From the NCBI RefSeq assembly GCF_003668875.1, contig NZ_RAWM01000005.1, positions 62,001 through 126,000 on the forward strand: 64,000 nt of DNA, in the 5' to 3' direction. The position numbers and the translations under genes are program-made. The DNA is from Corallococcus interemptor (GTDB lineage: Bacteria; Myxococcota; Myxococcia; Myxococcales; Myxococcaceae). Below, in pieces: positions 45,301 to 52,984 of the stretch; positions within the stretch are counted from its first letter, which is position 1; each line of letters starts with the position of its first letter. The notes below the pieces were generated by a model. It was not told where the DNA came from. It worked only from the letters and a program-made list of their open reading frames with translations, and searched no databases.

Positions 45301-45897
45301 GGCACGGGCTACCGTGTCCGCTCCCTCGCCGACGTGGAGTCGCACGTCCTCAAGGGGCTGCCCGAAGCGGTGGGCGAATGAGGCTCGCACCGGTGCCGGG
45401 AAGGGGCTGCCCGGCTCGCGAAGGGCATGGGCCATGAGCGTCCGCTCGGCCACACCCGCCGGCGCGGCAGGCCGGGCGAGCACCCGTGCCTGCTGGCCGG
45501 TCATTCCGCCAAAGGCGAGCCGCTCCGCCTCGGCTTCAAGCTGTGCGTGGCCCGCTGCCGCCCGCGGCGCGGCGGACACGGAGCCAAAGCGCTGGGTGAC
45601 GAACCGACGCGCCTCTCCTTCGAGCCCACCGCCGCCCGCTGATGCCGACCAGGCCTTGGGCAGAAGCTCTCGTTCCTTGGCGGAGTAGAGCGGAATTTTC
45701 GCGAAGTCGAAGGAAGCCGCCGGCAGCCCCCGTGGGACCTGCTCGGCTTCGCTTGAGGGAGACTGTTCATCCCCAAGGACGCGGCGCAGCGCCTCATGAC
45801 CGTCCCGACATCCAGCACACGAGGATTGGGGACGCTTCCCATTCGTCGCCGGAGCCGGGCCCGCACGGTTCCGCTCCAAGAAGATCCGGGAACCCAT
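42337..45897 (-). CDS. DUF4157 polymorphic toxin with C-terminal PD-(D/E)XK nuclease-like domain
   Basis: 1186 residues. Residues about 160-240 are a DUF4157 (eCIS core) domain: FGQPLEDVRLHVGEGAD, GARAFSFGAHVGFSHG and the zinc motif HELTHVLQQ (231-239), typical of effectors loaded into contractile injection systems. A long helical middle follows, with a hydrophobic stretch (GVVTLALTVLSFGTGTLAAA) about residue 700. The C-terminus (about 1090-1186) has GLDDVFVDDAGRLWIVEYKGG: Asp1104/1105 and E1118-x-K1120 fit a PD-(D/E)XK nuclease. No signal peptide. ATG 45897 follows AAGGAG; TTG 45915 is upstream of it. The coupled downstream gene is the candidate immunity protein. Confidence 0.8.
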   Translation of the reverse strand: MGSRIFLERNRAGPAPATNGKRPQSSCAGCRDGHEALRRVLGDEQSPSSEAEQVPRGLPAASFDFAKIPLYSAKERELLPKAWSASAGGGGLEGEARRFVTQRFGSVSAAPRAAAGHAQLEAEAERLAFGGMTGQQARVLARPAAPAGVAERTLMAHALREPGSPFPAPVRASFAHRFGQPLEDVRLHVGEGADTVARALGARAFSFGAHVGFSHGAWAPESAEGRSLLAHELTHVLQQRGGPPALLRQEQPRGITFYFSVCVGQELDSDTLLLEFIRQYTRLQTLDEARAAREAADWRWAGTPQSASAEDVRRGYVLIHVRDRSLSATSPEEQAEIQEEVSGLDPAERDALHAEVDRRFWERTQYRPGERLGTSQDDRRMAEYWRHLRANLVRTRRALLSLPAHVRAILFDPRSTRHLSPADYDRALRVGQRLASLSAAELADWQSRIGGVTDDWATFESSLGNYLAEEAERRQESLERGRLSTRLYGLDEVYSLYRNMQATESLAGLPASDEFGVSDPDVVNARLEAPRMRETLEASLHAHGFASIAEFEQAIGAWRGAFERETVRVADVLLDRFDHLLFVAEQRYSDPAEAAALARAVAATGAPAHYAEADVQGERATWRPRHAMDEGGGFNDEVALEAAFASVEAERAGTEALRPLASDHPLLGLPDFPLERLGRAAPDDVQRLVLAYVSEHRASVVSTRAELHAGPSLIYKLDELLAASYEAQGITPGTIYDRIIRDHVSDEGIEALVEGLLLGVVTLALTVLSFGTGTLAAAAGVTAFGLSAWQAMDAWREYLRMERASDAQLLSEDPSIAWLVLAVVGAAADFGSALAAVRALRPAAEAFNTTGELAAFRRAVNEIPSLDARIASAANRAVNAEDALRQQWQALLGVATRANDIIGAVTEAGGRLMVMAWHLARRGYWRFDQFLAELRRAEFLLDIERLAPEELTALKRLHDEGLRRARDGFLPASGLSQELRAALSPDSIDDAAAYGRFLGLEDDEVLDVLEAQAVVARTQADALSPRALQSAMQERAAVPSAAEALVPDVRALPESRARTVGAIEQSYEIGVSEGRALLEGRGWRQWEHWINPFEFNGRYGQGLDDVFVDDAGRLWIVEYKGGTAELSPGQMSTRWVRRQIDRLFDAGHEATAARLREALDDGTLSGAVVSTPHGQPARLIQEFTYP

Positions 45898-45951
45898 TCC
45901 GCGCTCCTTTGCCAATGCATTGCGTCTTCTTGTGCTTGTCCCATTCTAGCA

Positions 45952-47394
45952 CCAATGCCGGTCAGTTAGGCTGGGGGCGCTTCACCCACTTCTTGTCGTA
46001 GTTACTCATCTTGATTTTTACGACTCGAGGGAAGCGCCTCTCGCTCCTTCGTTCCGGTAACAGCAGCAACCCCAGGTGCCTGCGCAAATCGAGCAGGTGC
46101 TCTGGAATCCGCCCGGGTGCCAGCGGCGGGGTCGACCAGACCAGCCATGCGTTTCGGATGAGCGCCAGCGCATTGACGAAGCTGATGCGCGTCGGCTCCA
46201 CGCCGGCTTCGTTCGCGGCCCGTTCCATCTCCACGCGTACCAGGTTGTAGGCCAGCAGGATGCCCCAGACCTCCTGCCGGACACCTTGGGGCGTGCGACT
46301 GCGGATGGCTTCCTGCCGGTCCAAGAGGTGCGTCTTGATTTCGTCGTACCCCAGCTCGATTTCCCATCGCTCGTGGTACAGCTGGACAATCTTTTGGGCC
46401 GGGTACTTCTTCGGGTCCAGCAGCGACGTCAGCAGCACTGCGGCACGGAAGCCCGGTCGCTGGTAGCGGATGGCCCTCATGCGGACGGCTTCGGGCAGGG
46501 GCTTGGCGCTCGAAGCGCGCATGGAGCGGGTGACCGGCAGTTCCACCAGGTCATCGTTCTGACCGAGCTTCTCGACCCGGACGGGTTTCATATGAGCCTT
46601 GGCCCGCACCAGCCAGTGCCGGTTCTTGGCCCCCGAGGAAATCTCCATCAGGTCGCGGACCGCGGTGAAGTTGTGGTCGACGATGACGACTGAATTCTCT
46701 GGCAGCTGACTCCATAGCTCCGCCGCCAGTGTCACCTCTCCCGTGGCGTAGGCCCCAAAGCGCACCGCCGCCACCAGGTGGGAGCGTGCCGCCTCAGCGC
46801 CACCGCCCGCACCGTTGGGTAGGCGCTACCGGCGCGAGTGCCGTTACCCGGACTGCCACCGAACTGACTCCAGTTGTCGGGCGAGTCCGGCACCCGCACC
46901 GTCGTGCCATCCAGGGCATAGACGGCCAGCTTGTGCCAGGGGCGCGCCCGGGCGCTGCGGTGGGCCCACACCGAGGCCGTCGTATTGAAGAGGTACTCCA
47001 TCGGCTCGTCGCCCAGGCGCTGGCGTGCCTGGGTCAAAGCGCTCGGCGCCACGTCCGTCGAGCCCGCCCCCGTCGGCAACGCCACATTCAGCATGGACGC
47101 GACGCGCTGGATGGACTCATTGCGCATCAGCGCCATGCCCACCACCAACCAGATGACCTGGTCTGCCGGCAGGCGCCGACGGCGTATCGAGGCGAAGCCG
47201 GTGGCCACCACGGCTTCCTCCACCCATACCGGGTCAATGTGCTGCCGAAACCGGTCGAACTGCTCGGGGGCCACCATCGCAGCCCCCTGGATGGCCTGGG
47301 AAAGCCCCATGTGGCGATCTCCAAGAATGAGATCGCCACACCCTCAACCATGGCGGTAGGTCCTCGCAAGGACCACCTATCTGATCGGCATTGG
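45952..47394 (-). mobile_element. IS4-family insertion sequence B (1443 bp)
   Basis: Terminal inverted repeats: CCAATGCCGGTCAGTTAGG at 45952-45970 and, on the minus strand, CCAATGCCGATCAGATAGG at 47394-47376 (17 of 19 identical). The ends differ from those of IS-A, so the two are distinct elements. It lies 54 bp upstream of the toxin start; its right flank is the promoter region of an EEP module. No target duplication was found. Confidence 0.8.
45962..47310 (-). pseudogene. IS4-family transposase, frameshifted
   Basis: The first part (minus, from ATG 47310) has an IS4 N-terminal domain and ALDGTTVRVPDSPDNWSQFG with the first catalytic Asp. The frame shifts near 46805 and continues as AAVRFGAYATGEVTLAAELW, the second Asp in VIVDHNFTAVRDL and YHERWEIELGYDEIKTHLL with the catalytic Glu. 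Around the break, VRAVAL is followed in the second frame by AEAARSHLVAAV; a lost 4-bp GCTG of a tandem GCTGGCTG would explain it. The element should be immobile unless helped in trans. Confidence 0.8.
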
Positions 47395-47770
47395 GGCCAG
47401 GTGCGCCCATCGCCGCTCGCGTTCACATCCTGCGTTCCCTCCATGGAAACGCCCGCCAAGGGGGAGACGCTTCTGGCCAGGCAGGGGACGGCGAGCGAGG
47501 AGGTCCTCCTCGCCTCGAGGCCCATCCGGCGGCTGGAGCCATCGGCTCCCTTCTTGTGCTCGGACTCGGGCCTCTTCGCCCAGGCGCAGTCGCCGCGGCG
47601 CACTCAATTGGTCAACGCAACACCTGCTGCAGTTTGGCTGCTGGGGGCTCGAACTCCAGGGTCCTTTCGGGGGCGCCGACTCCGTCAAGGCCAGGTCACG
47701 GGCCACCTGGGGGTGGACTTGCCCTGCTCCAGCACCCGTTTCACCGCCCCATGCTTCTCGACCGGGTCGT
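47395..47770. other. Decayed sequence: EEP module promoter fragment and probable IS3 orfA remnant
   Basis: 47395-47490 repeats the conserved upstream region of the EEP modules (GGTGCGCCCATCGCCGCTCG; compare 48899 and 52199). About 47690-47770, minus strand, reads AVKRVLEQGKSTP, then in another frame QVARDLALTESA, which resembles the helix-turn-helix of IS3-family OrfA with a frameshift. The part between is unassigned. No intact gene. Confidence 0.5.
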
Positions 47771-48859
47771 TCAAATCGGCCTCGGCTTTCCGGAAGGCGC
47801 TCGTGGCGCGGTGGGGGCTGTCGGCTGTGCGGGGGTGGGCTCTTCCGCCGGAGGGGGCTGTGCCGGAGGTGAGATGCGATGCTCCCCATGAGGGTAGGTC
47901 ACCGTGACATCCGCCCAGAGAGGGTCGTGGTCGGAGTAGAGCGACTTGGTGGCATCGGCGTCGTTAACGGTGACCTCGGGGCTCACGAAGAGATAGTCGA
48001 ACTTCTCCATGACGCCGCCCAACCAGCCCTTCGGAAGCTCGCCATGAGTGTGCTCGCCGTCGCGGCACCCCCCTGCCCCGGAATTGCGCTCGTTGATGTC
48101 ATTCCCACAGGGGCTGTCGACTTCCTTGAGCGACCCGTGCGCGCCCAGTCCGTAGTCAGAGAGATAGAAGCTGCTCAGCGCCTCGGACCCAGGCACGTCA
48201 TTCAGGTCGCCGCCGAGAATCACGGTGTAGCCCGCGTAGTTCTGGGCCAGCAGACTGCTCGCCCGCTCCGCTTCCTGCTGTCGCTGTCCCCTGTGGTCAT
48301 CACCGTTGACGAGATGGGCCGCACAGACAACCAGACGCCTCGAATCCGAATTCAGACACAGCATCCCGCGTTGCTCGCGGCCCGGGCCGCTCTGCAAGTC
48401 AAATGACTCCATCTGGAGGTCGGAGAAGTCTTTCCGGTAGATGATGGCATTGCCAAACCGAGAGTTGTGTTTACACAGAGCCGGCTGGAGGTTGCCCTTG
48501 TCGTCGCGCTTGAAGACAGGATCGAACTTGACGTTGTAGTCAGGCAATTGCTCGTCGAGGTAGTCCAACCAGTCCTTGCAGCCCTCGTTGATGGTGACAA
48601 ATGCCAGCTTGGGGCTGCGGTCCTTGATGCTTCGCACCAGGGCTTCGGGCGCCTTGAGGCCTGGGCCATGCTCCTCCTCGCTTTTACCGTACTCATCGCT
48701 TCCACCCGCCATGTTGAACTGGCCGATGAGGATGCGCTCCGAGTAGTCCTGGGCGGGCTCAACCGGCGCCATCAGCACCACCGCCGCCAAGGCGAGCACC
48801 AACGCCGTCAGCGGACTGGCAAGCGCGCGTGGGCAAGGGACTCTCTTCGATGGCTCCAT
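47771..48859 (-). CDS. Secreted endonuclease/exonuclease/phosphatase-family protein, copy 1
   Basis: 362 residues. A signal peptide or anchor (ASPLTALVLALAAVVLMAP) predicts export. The EEP fold residues are Asn in GQFNMAGG, Glu in VTINEGCKDW, Asp/Asn in GGDLNDVPGS and the final His in SDHDPLWADV. The family hydrolyses phosphodiesters (DNases, sphingomyelinases, inositol phosphatases); which is not clear. A Pro/Ala/Thr tail of about 40 residues ends the chain. ATG 48859 follows GGAGGGA. It is divergent from the DUF2500 gene at 49194. The C-terminal tail differs from copy 2. Confidence 0.8.
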   Translation of the reverse strand: MEPSKRVPCPRALASPLTALVLALAAVVLMAPVEPAQDYSERILIGQFNMAGGSDEYGKSEEEHGPGLKAPEALVRSIKDRSPKLAFVTINEGCKDWLDYLDEQLPDYNVKFDPVFKRDDKGNLQPALCKHNSRFGNAIIYRKDFSDLQMESFDLQSGPGREQRGMLCLNSDSRRLVVCAAHLVNGDDHRGQRQQEAERASSLLAQNYAGYTVILGGDLNDVPGSEALSSFYLSDYGLGAHGSLKEVDSPCGNDINERNSGAGGCRDGEHTHGELPKGWLGGVMEKFDYLFVSPEVTVNDADATKSLYSDHDPLWADVTVTYPHGEHRISPPAQPPPAEEPTPAQPTAPTAPRAPSGKPRPI

Positions 48860-49193
48860 GTGTTTTTCCCTCCCTGTCAGAGCGGCGGCCGGGGGCCAGG
48901 TGCGCCCATCGCCGCTCGCGTTCACATCCTGGGTTTCCTCCATGGAAACCCGCGCCAAGGAGGAGACGCTTCTGGCCAGGCGGGGGGCGGATGGAGCCAT
49001 CGGCTGGTGGAGCCGCGTGCGCCCTGAAGGCGCGTCAGTCGTTCAACCGCCCATCCCTGCCTGGCTGTCGGCTGGAGCGCGCAACGCGCAGCACTGCAGA
49101 GGACCTCGACTGCAAGAACGAGAAGAGCGGCCTCACCTTCTAGTTGCTGCCAGCGTAGCGGGTCCGAGGGACAGGCCTCGCGGAGGAGAATCC
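48860..49193. promoter_or_regulatory. Conserved divergent promoter region of EEP-DUF2500 module (copy 1)
   Basis: 334 bp between two divergent start codons. About 150 bp from 48890 is almost identical to 52190-52340, and partly to 47395-47490. Both start codons carry the same ribosome sites (GGAGGGA-type for EEP; GCGGAGGAGAATCC for DUF2500). Such conservation of noncoding DNA suggests recent duplication or a shared control region. Confidence 0.5.
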
Positions 49194-49562
49194 ATGGAAT
49201 TGCTCATCATCCTCTTCTTCTTCGCCTGCATGGCCCTTGTGTGCATCGCCCTTGCGGCCCTCGTGTTCCACTTCTTCCGCGGCCGTCGTCTCGAGCCCGT
49301 CCTCAAGCGGCCGGGGCGCGTTGTCGCCAAACGGCAGGCGTTCACGAGCTACGGGGCGATCGCGAGCTACGGCCAGGCCTACTTCGTGACGTTCGAGTTC
49401 CAGGACGGCAGCCGCGACGAGTTCGAGACCTTCGACAGGCAGTATGGCCTCCTGGCCGAAGGCGACCAGGGCACCCTCACGACGCAGGGAAGGAGGCTCA
49501 AGGGGTTTGCGCGGCAGCGGCCCCAACGAGGACCGGGCCTCCCCCGGCCGCTCCCTACGTAG
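49194..49562 (+). CDS. DUF2500-like membrane protein, copy 1
   Basis: 122 residues. One N-terminal TM helix (LLIILFFFACMALVCIALAALVF) is followed by a small cytosolic or periplasmic domain with GRVVAKRQ, YFVTFEFQDGSRDEFETFD and YGLLAEGDQGTLTTQG, the pattern of DUF2500 (YhhM-like). ATG 49194 follows GGAGGAG. Paired divergently with EEP copy 1, as its paralogue at 52474 is with copy 2. Confidence 0.8.
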   Translation: MELLIILFFFACMALVCIALAALVFHFFRGRRLEPVLKRPGRVVAKRQAFTSYGAIASYGQAYFVTFEFQDGSRDEFETFDRQYGLLAEGDQGTLTTQGRRLKGFARQRPQRGPGLPRPLPT

Positions 49563-49743
49563 TCCGCGACACACCGCCCCTCCAGCAGCCGGGCCGACGT
49601 GAGGCCGTATCCTGAGTCCGAGCACGCCAGGCGAACATCCCCAGCCGCCGCTGCTGGGCCTTGGGGGCCACGAACACCTTGCCAGCGAACACGTGGAAGA
49701 CGCGCACCAGCCGGGGGTCCGCCTCGCCCCGCCGCTGGCGGAG

Positions 49744-49869
49744 GCAGGTGAGGTGGGACGCGGCCTGCCCCGGTACGTGGAGCGGGACTTCGCCAGGTAC
49801 CTGGAAGGCGGAGTGCTCATCGCCTTCTCGTGCAAGGGGCGAGGGGTGTGCCCCTCCTGCAACGCGAAC
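49744..49869 (+). pseudogene. IS91-family transposase remnant (zinc-binding N-terminus)
   Basis: The plus strand reads GLPRYVERDFARYLEGGVL then IAFSCKGRGVCPSCNAN, the start of IS91/ISCR transposases with its Cys zinc knuckle. Part of the knuckle before IAFSCKG is missing. The rest of 49563-50010 is unassigned decayed DNA. Confidence 0.7.
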
Positions 49870-50010
49870 CTTCTTCTTCATGGCGGATGCGCCGGACAAG
49901 CGCCTCCTCTGGTTCTGCCGGTCCGCGTCTTCGTGCGGAAGGATGCGCGCGGCTGCGGTTCGTGACGCGGTGGACGGAGGGGGCACATCCGGGGTCCAAT
50001 CCCGGCCTTC

Positions 50011-50412
50011 ATGACCCCAGACGAAGTGCAGAGAGTCCTGGCCGACGCGGAGTTGGTGCCGTGCGCGGAGCTGTCACTCGCGGACGCCCGGAGGATGGTG
50101 GAGGGCTTCCTGGACGCGGACGTCCCCGCGCTCGTCCACCGTGAGGCGTGCGGCAAGGTCGGCTGCTCTCCGAAGTTCCAGGTGCTGGTGCGGCCCGATG
50201 ATGGGCCCCGGGTGGCCGCCCTGCTCCAGCAGGGATGGCTGGAGATGGTGCGCCGCGAGGGGCTGATGCCAGAGGGGGCGACTCCCCGCCTCGTGACCGC
50301 CGTCCCGTCAGAAGCCACCGAAGAAGAGGGAGAGCCTCCCTGCCCGGCCTGCGGAACGGTCGCCCCGCTGGTGGCGGGCGCCTGCAGCGACTGCGGTCTC
50401 CAACTCGAGTAA
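50011..50412 (+). CDS. DUF2007-like protein with C-terminal zinc ribbon
   Basis: 133 residues. The first two thirds (VPCAELSLADARRMVEGFLDA and FQVLVRPDDGPRVAALLQ) resemble DUF2007-type putative signal-transducing domains. The C-terminus has CPACG and CSDCG, the two knuckles of a zinc ribbon. ATG 50011. It appears intact within a remnant-rich neighbourhood and may be ancestral to the site. Function unknown. Confidence 0.65.
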   Translation: MTPDEVQRVLADAELVPCAELSLADARRMVEGFLDADVPALVHREACGKVGCSPKFQVLVRPDDGPRVAALLQQGWLEMVRREGLMPEGATPRLVTAVPSEATEEEGEPPCPACGTVAPLVAGACSDCGLQLE

Positions 50413-50588
50413 TCCGCCGCGTTCACGGAGGAGGACAGGGCGCTTGCGCGCCTGGTATTGAGCCCAAGCCCCCACGGTGACCTGGAAGCCCACGCCCCTG
50501 CGGCCTGCCGCCCGGCTGGCATCGCGAGGGCGACAGTAGAAAGCAGGCGGGCCAATGGGCCCTCGGTCCGCTCCGTGCTCATCCAGCC

Positions 50589-51176
50589 TCAATCGTCATC
50601 CAGGGGAGCATTCAGGTGGGGGAGGATCGCGCTTGCGTAGCCTCTCTGCCCGGCCTTGTTGGGATGGAAGGGCGCCTCATCGCCGTGCAACCCGTTGAAC
50701 CATTCGCTACCTTCTCCGCAGATCTGGTGACCCTCGAAATTCGGCGCCGGTTCGACGAAGCGGGCTCCCTCCCGTTCAGCCACCGCGCGGAGTTCCTTGT
50801 TGATTCGTGCGGTGGCGTCGCGGACATCGCCTCTCATGCCGGTCGGGACGAACTGCCCCGCGGATTGAACACAATCCTTCGCCCTGTCGGTCGGCTCCAT
50901 GATCACCGGGTAGCCGACCACAATGACCTGGGCGTTCGAGGACTTCATCTTGATCTCCTGGAGGATGGCCTGCAGGTCGCTCAAGACTCCGCCCAGTTTC
51001 GGATCCACCACCTTTTTGATGATATTGTTGCACGTCTCGCCAAGCCCAGGGAACGGCATTCTTGGCCTGTTGTCCGGCCCATAAAACTGGGCACGCACGC
51101 ATTGCACGATCGTGTTCGCCCAATCGAGGTCATTGCCTCCGATGGAGATCGTGACCAGCCCGACGCTTTCATCCAA
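50589..51176 (-). pseudogene. SGNH/GDSL hydrolase lacking its N-terminus
   Basis: 195 residues. Block III SIGGNDLDW and the catalytic Asp-x-x-His equivalent APFHPNKAGQRGYA at the C-terminus are clear, and VIVVGYPVIM fits the fold. The nucleophile block GDSxS is absent because the frame begins at the junction with EEP copy 2 near 51190. There is no signal peptide, so it is a 5'-truncated relic of an exported hydrolase. It overlaps the abnormal C-terminus of EEP copy 2 in another frame. Confidence 0.75.
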
Positions 51177-52159
51177 GTGACCGAGATGCTTATTCCTGGT
51201 TGCTCCCCATGGGGGTAGGTCACCTCTACATCCGCCCAGAGCGGGTCGTGGTCGGAGTAGAGAGACTTGGTGGCATCGGCGTCGTGAACAGTGACCTTGG
51301 GGCTCACGAAGAGATAGTCGAACTTCTCATTGATGCCACCGAGCAAGCCCCCCGGCAGCTCGCCGTGAGTGTGCTCGCCGTCGCGGCAGGAATCGCGCTC
51401 ATTGATGTCATCCCCGCAGGGGCTGTCGACTTCCTTTAGCGCCCCATGCGCGTCCTGTCCGTAGTCAGAGAGATAGAAGCTGCTCAGCGCCTCGGACCCA
51501 GGCTCGTCATTCAGGTCGCCACCGAGTATCACGGTGTAGGCCGCGTAGTCCTTGGCCAGCCAGCGGCGCACCCGCTCCGCCTCCTGCTCTCGCTGTTCCC
51601 TGTGGTCCTCACCGCTGACGAGATGGACCGTACAGACCACCAGACGTTTCGAATCCGACCCCAGACACAGCATCTTGCGTTGCGCGTGCCCCACGGCGTC
51701 CTGCAACTCATATGACTTCGTCTGGAAGTCGGAGAAGTCTTTGCGGTAGATGATGGCATTGCCGAACTGGGAGTCGTGTCTACATGGCTGCGGCTGCGGG
51801 TTGCCCTTGTCGTCGTTCTTGAAGACAGGGTCGAACTTCACGTTGTAGTCAGGCAATTGCTCGTCGAGGTAGTCCAACCAGTCCTTGCAGCCCTCGTTGA
51901 TGGTGACAAATGCCAGTGCGGGACTGCGGCCCTTGATGCTTCGTACCAGGGCTTCGGGCGCCTCGCTGCCATGGCCTCCGTACTCATCGCTTCCACCCGC
52001 CATGTTGAACTGGCCGATGAACATGCGCTCCGAGTAGTCCCTGGCGGGATCCTCCGGCGGAACCGGCGCCATCAGCACCACCGACGCCAGGGCGAGCACC
52101 AACGCCGTCAGCGGGCTGGCAAGCGCGCGTGGGCAAGGGACTCTCTTCAATGGCTCCAT
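50981..52159 (-). CDS. Secreted EEP-family protein, copy 2, with aberrant C-terminus
   Basis: 392 residues. Domains and active-site residues as in copy 1 (GQFNMAGG, TINEGC, GGDLNDEPGS, SDHDPLWADV) are intact, so it may be active. After HGEQPG the reading frame enters the GDSL gene out of frame and continues for about 65 unrelated residues, whereas copy 1 has a Pro/Ala tail. The junction, near 51190, marks a recombination. ATG 52159 with GGAGGGG nearby. Divergent to the DUF2500 gene at 52474. Confidence 0.75.
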   Translation of the reverse strand: MEPLKRVPCPRALASPLTALVLALASVVLMAPVPPEDPARDYSERMFIGQFNMAGGSDEYGGHGSEAPEALVRSIKGRSPALAFVTINEGCKDWLDYLDEQLPDYNVKFDPVFKNDDKGNPQPQPCRHDSQFGNAIIYRKDFSDFQTKSYELQDAVGHAQRKMLCLGSDSKRLVVCTVHLVSGEDHREQREQEAERVRRWLAKDYAAYTVILGGDLNDEPGSEALSSFYLSDYGQDAHGALKEVDSPCGDDINERDSCRDGEHTHGELPGGLLGGINEKFDYLFVSPKVTVHDADATKSLYSDHDPLWADVEVTYPHGEQPGISISVTWMKASGWSRSPSEAMTSIGRTRSCNACVPSFMGRTTGQECRSLGLARRATISSKRWWIRNWAES

Positions 52160-52473
52160 GTGTTTTCCCCTCCCTGTCAGCGCGGCGGCCGGGGGCCAGG
52201 TGCGCCCATCGCCGCTCGCGTTCACATCCTGGGTTTCCTCCATGGAAACGCGCGCCAAGGAGGAGACGCTTCTGGCCAGGCGGGGGGCGGATGGAGCCAT
52301 CGGCTGGCGGAGCCGAGTGCGCCCTGAAGGCGCATCAGGCATTCAACCGCCCATCCCTGCTCCAGCTCCCGCGTCTTCGAGGACCTCAACTGCAAGAACG
52401 AGAAGACCGGCCTCACCTTCTAGTTGCGGCCAAGGTCGCGGACCCGAGGGACAGGCCTTGCGGAGGAGAATCC
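52160..52473. promoter_or_regulatory. Conserved divergent promoter region of EEP-DUF2500 module (copy 2)
   Basis: 314 bp. The first 180 bp from the EEP side is nearly the same as 48870-49040; about 20-30 bp in the middle differ by deletion relative to copy 1. Confidence 0.5.
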
Positions 52474-52848
52474 ATGGAAATGCTCATTAAACTCTTCTTC
52501 GTCTGCATGGTCCTTGCGTGCATCGCCCTTGCGGCCCGCATCATCCGCGACCGTCTCGAGCCCGAGCTCACGCGGCAGGGGCGCGTCGTCGCCAAACGGC
52601 AGGCGATCAATGAATACGCCCGGAGGAGCTACCCCTACGCCCAGAGATACTCCTACACCCAGAGCTACTTCGTGACGTTCGAGTTCCAGGACGGCAGCCG
52701 CGACGAGTTCGAGACCTTCGACAGTCAGTATGGCCTCCTGGCCGAAGGCGACCAGGGCACCCTCATCACGCGGGGAAGGTGGCTCCAGGAGTTTGCGCGG
52801 CAGCCGACCCAACAAGGACAGAGCTTCCCTCGGCCGGTCCATACGTAG
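52474..52848 (+). CDS. DUF2500-like membrane protein, copy 2
   Basis: 124 residues. N-terminal TM helix (LIKLFFVCMVLACIALAARII), then GRVVAKRQ, an inserted Tyr/Arg-rich loop (RRSYPYAQRYSYTQ) absent in copy 1, and YFVTFEFQDGSRDEFETFD with YGLLAEGDQGTLITRG. ATG 52474 follows GCGGAGGAGAATCC. The loop difference suggests diverged partner specificity. Confidence 0.8.
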   Translation: MEMLIKLFFVCMVLACIALAARIIRDRLEPELTRQGRVVAKRQAINEYARRSYPYAQRYSYTQSYFVTFEFQDGSRDEFETFDSQYGLLAEGDQGTLITRGRWLQEFARQPTQQGQSFPRPVHT

Positions 52849-52862
52849 GCCGCGACACGCCG

Positions 52863-52966
52863 CCCCTCCTGCAACACGAAGCGGGCGCATGTGATGGCAG
52901 TGGACGCTGTCCTTTCCGCATCGGGTGCGGTGGGTGCTGCTCAAGGACGCAGGACTCCTCCAGCGG
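52863..52966 (+). pseudogene. IS91-family transposase remnant (internal part)
   Basis: The plus strand reads SCNTKRAHVMA and then, in another frame, QWTLSFPHRVRWVLLKDAG followed by LLQR. These are consecutive blocks of IS91 transposases after the zinc knuckle, with a frameshift. It starts at the end of module copy 2; the other remnant (49744) lies after copy 1. Confidence 0.75.
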
Positions 52967-52984
52967 AGCCCACTCCTGCCGCAG

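Larger units (their letters stand above)
47881..49582. repeat. Duplicated EEP-DUF2500 module, copy 1
   Basis: From the EEP C-terminal region through the intergenic sequence, DUF2500 gene and about 20 bp beyond, this matches 51202-52869 in order and orientation. Boundaries were set by eye. Coding regions have diverged more than the start-proximal intergenic parts. Confidence 0.75.
51202..52869. repeat. Duplicated EEP-DUF2500 module, copy 2
   Basis: Matches 47881-49582 in the same orientation. The left boundary is the EEP-GDSL junction; the right one lies about 20 bp after the DUF2500 stop, where IS91-derived sequence begins. Confidence 0.75.

Noticed and set aside
39554-47394. Classical composite transposon
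   Set aside because: The two IS elements have different terminal repeats and no outer target duplication was found.
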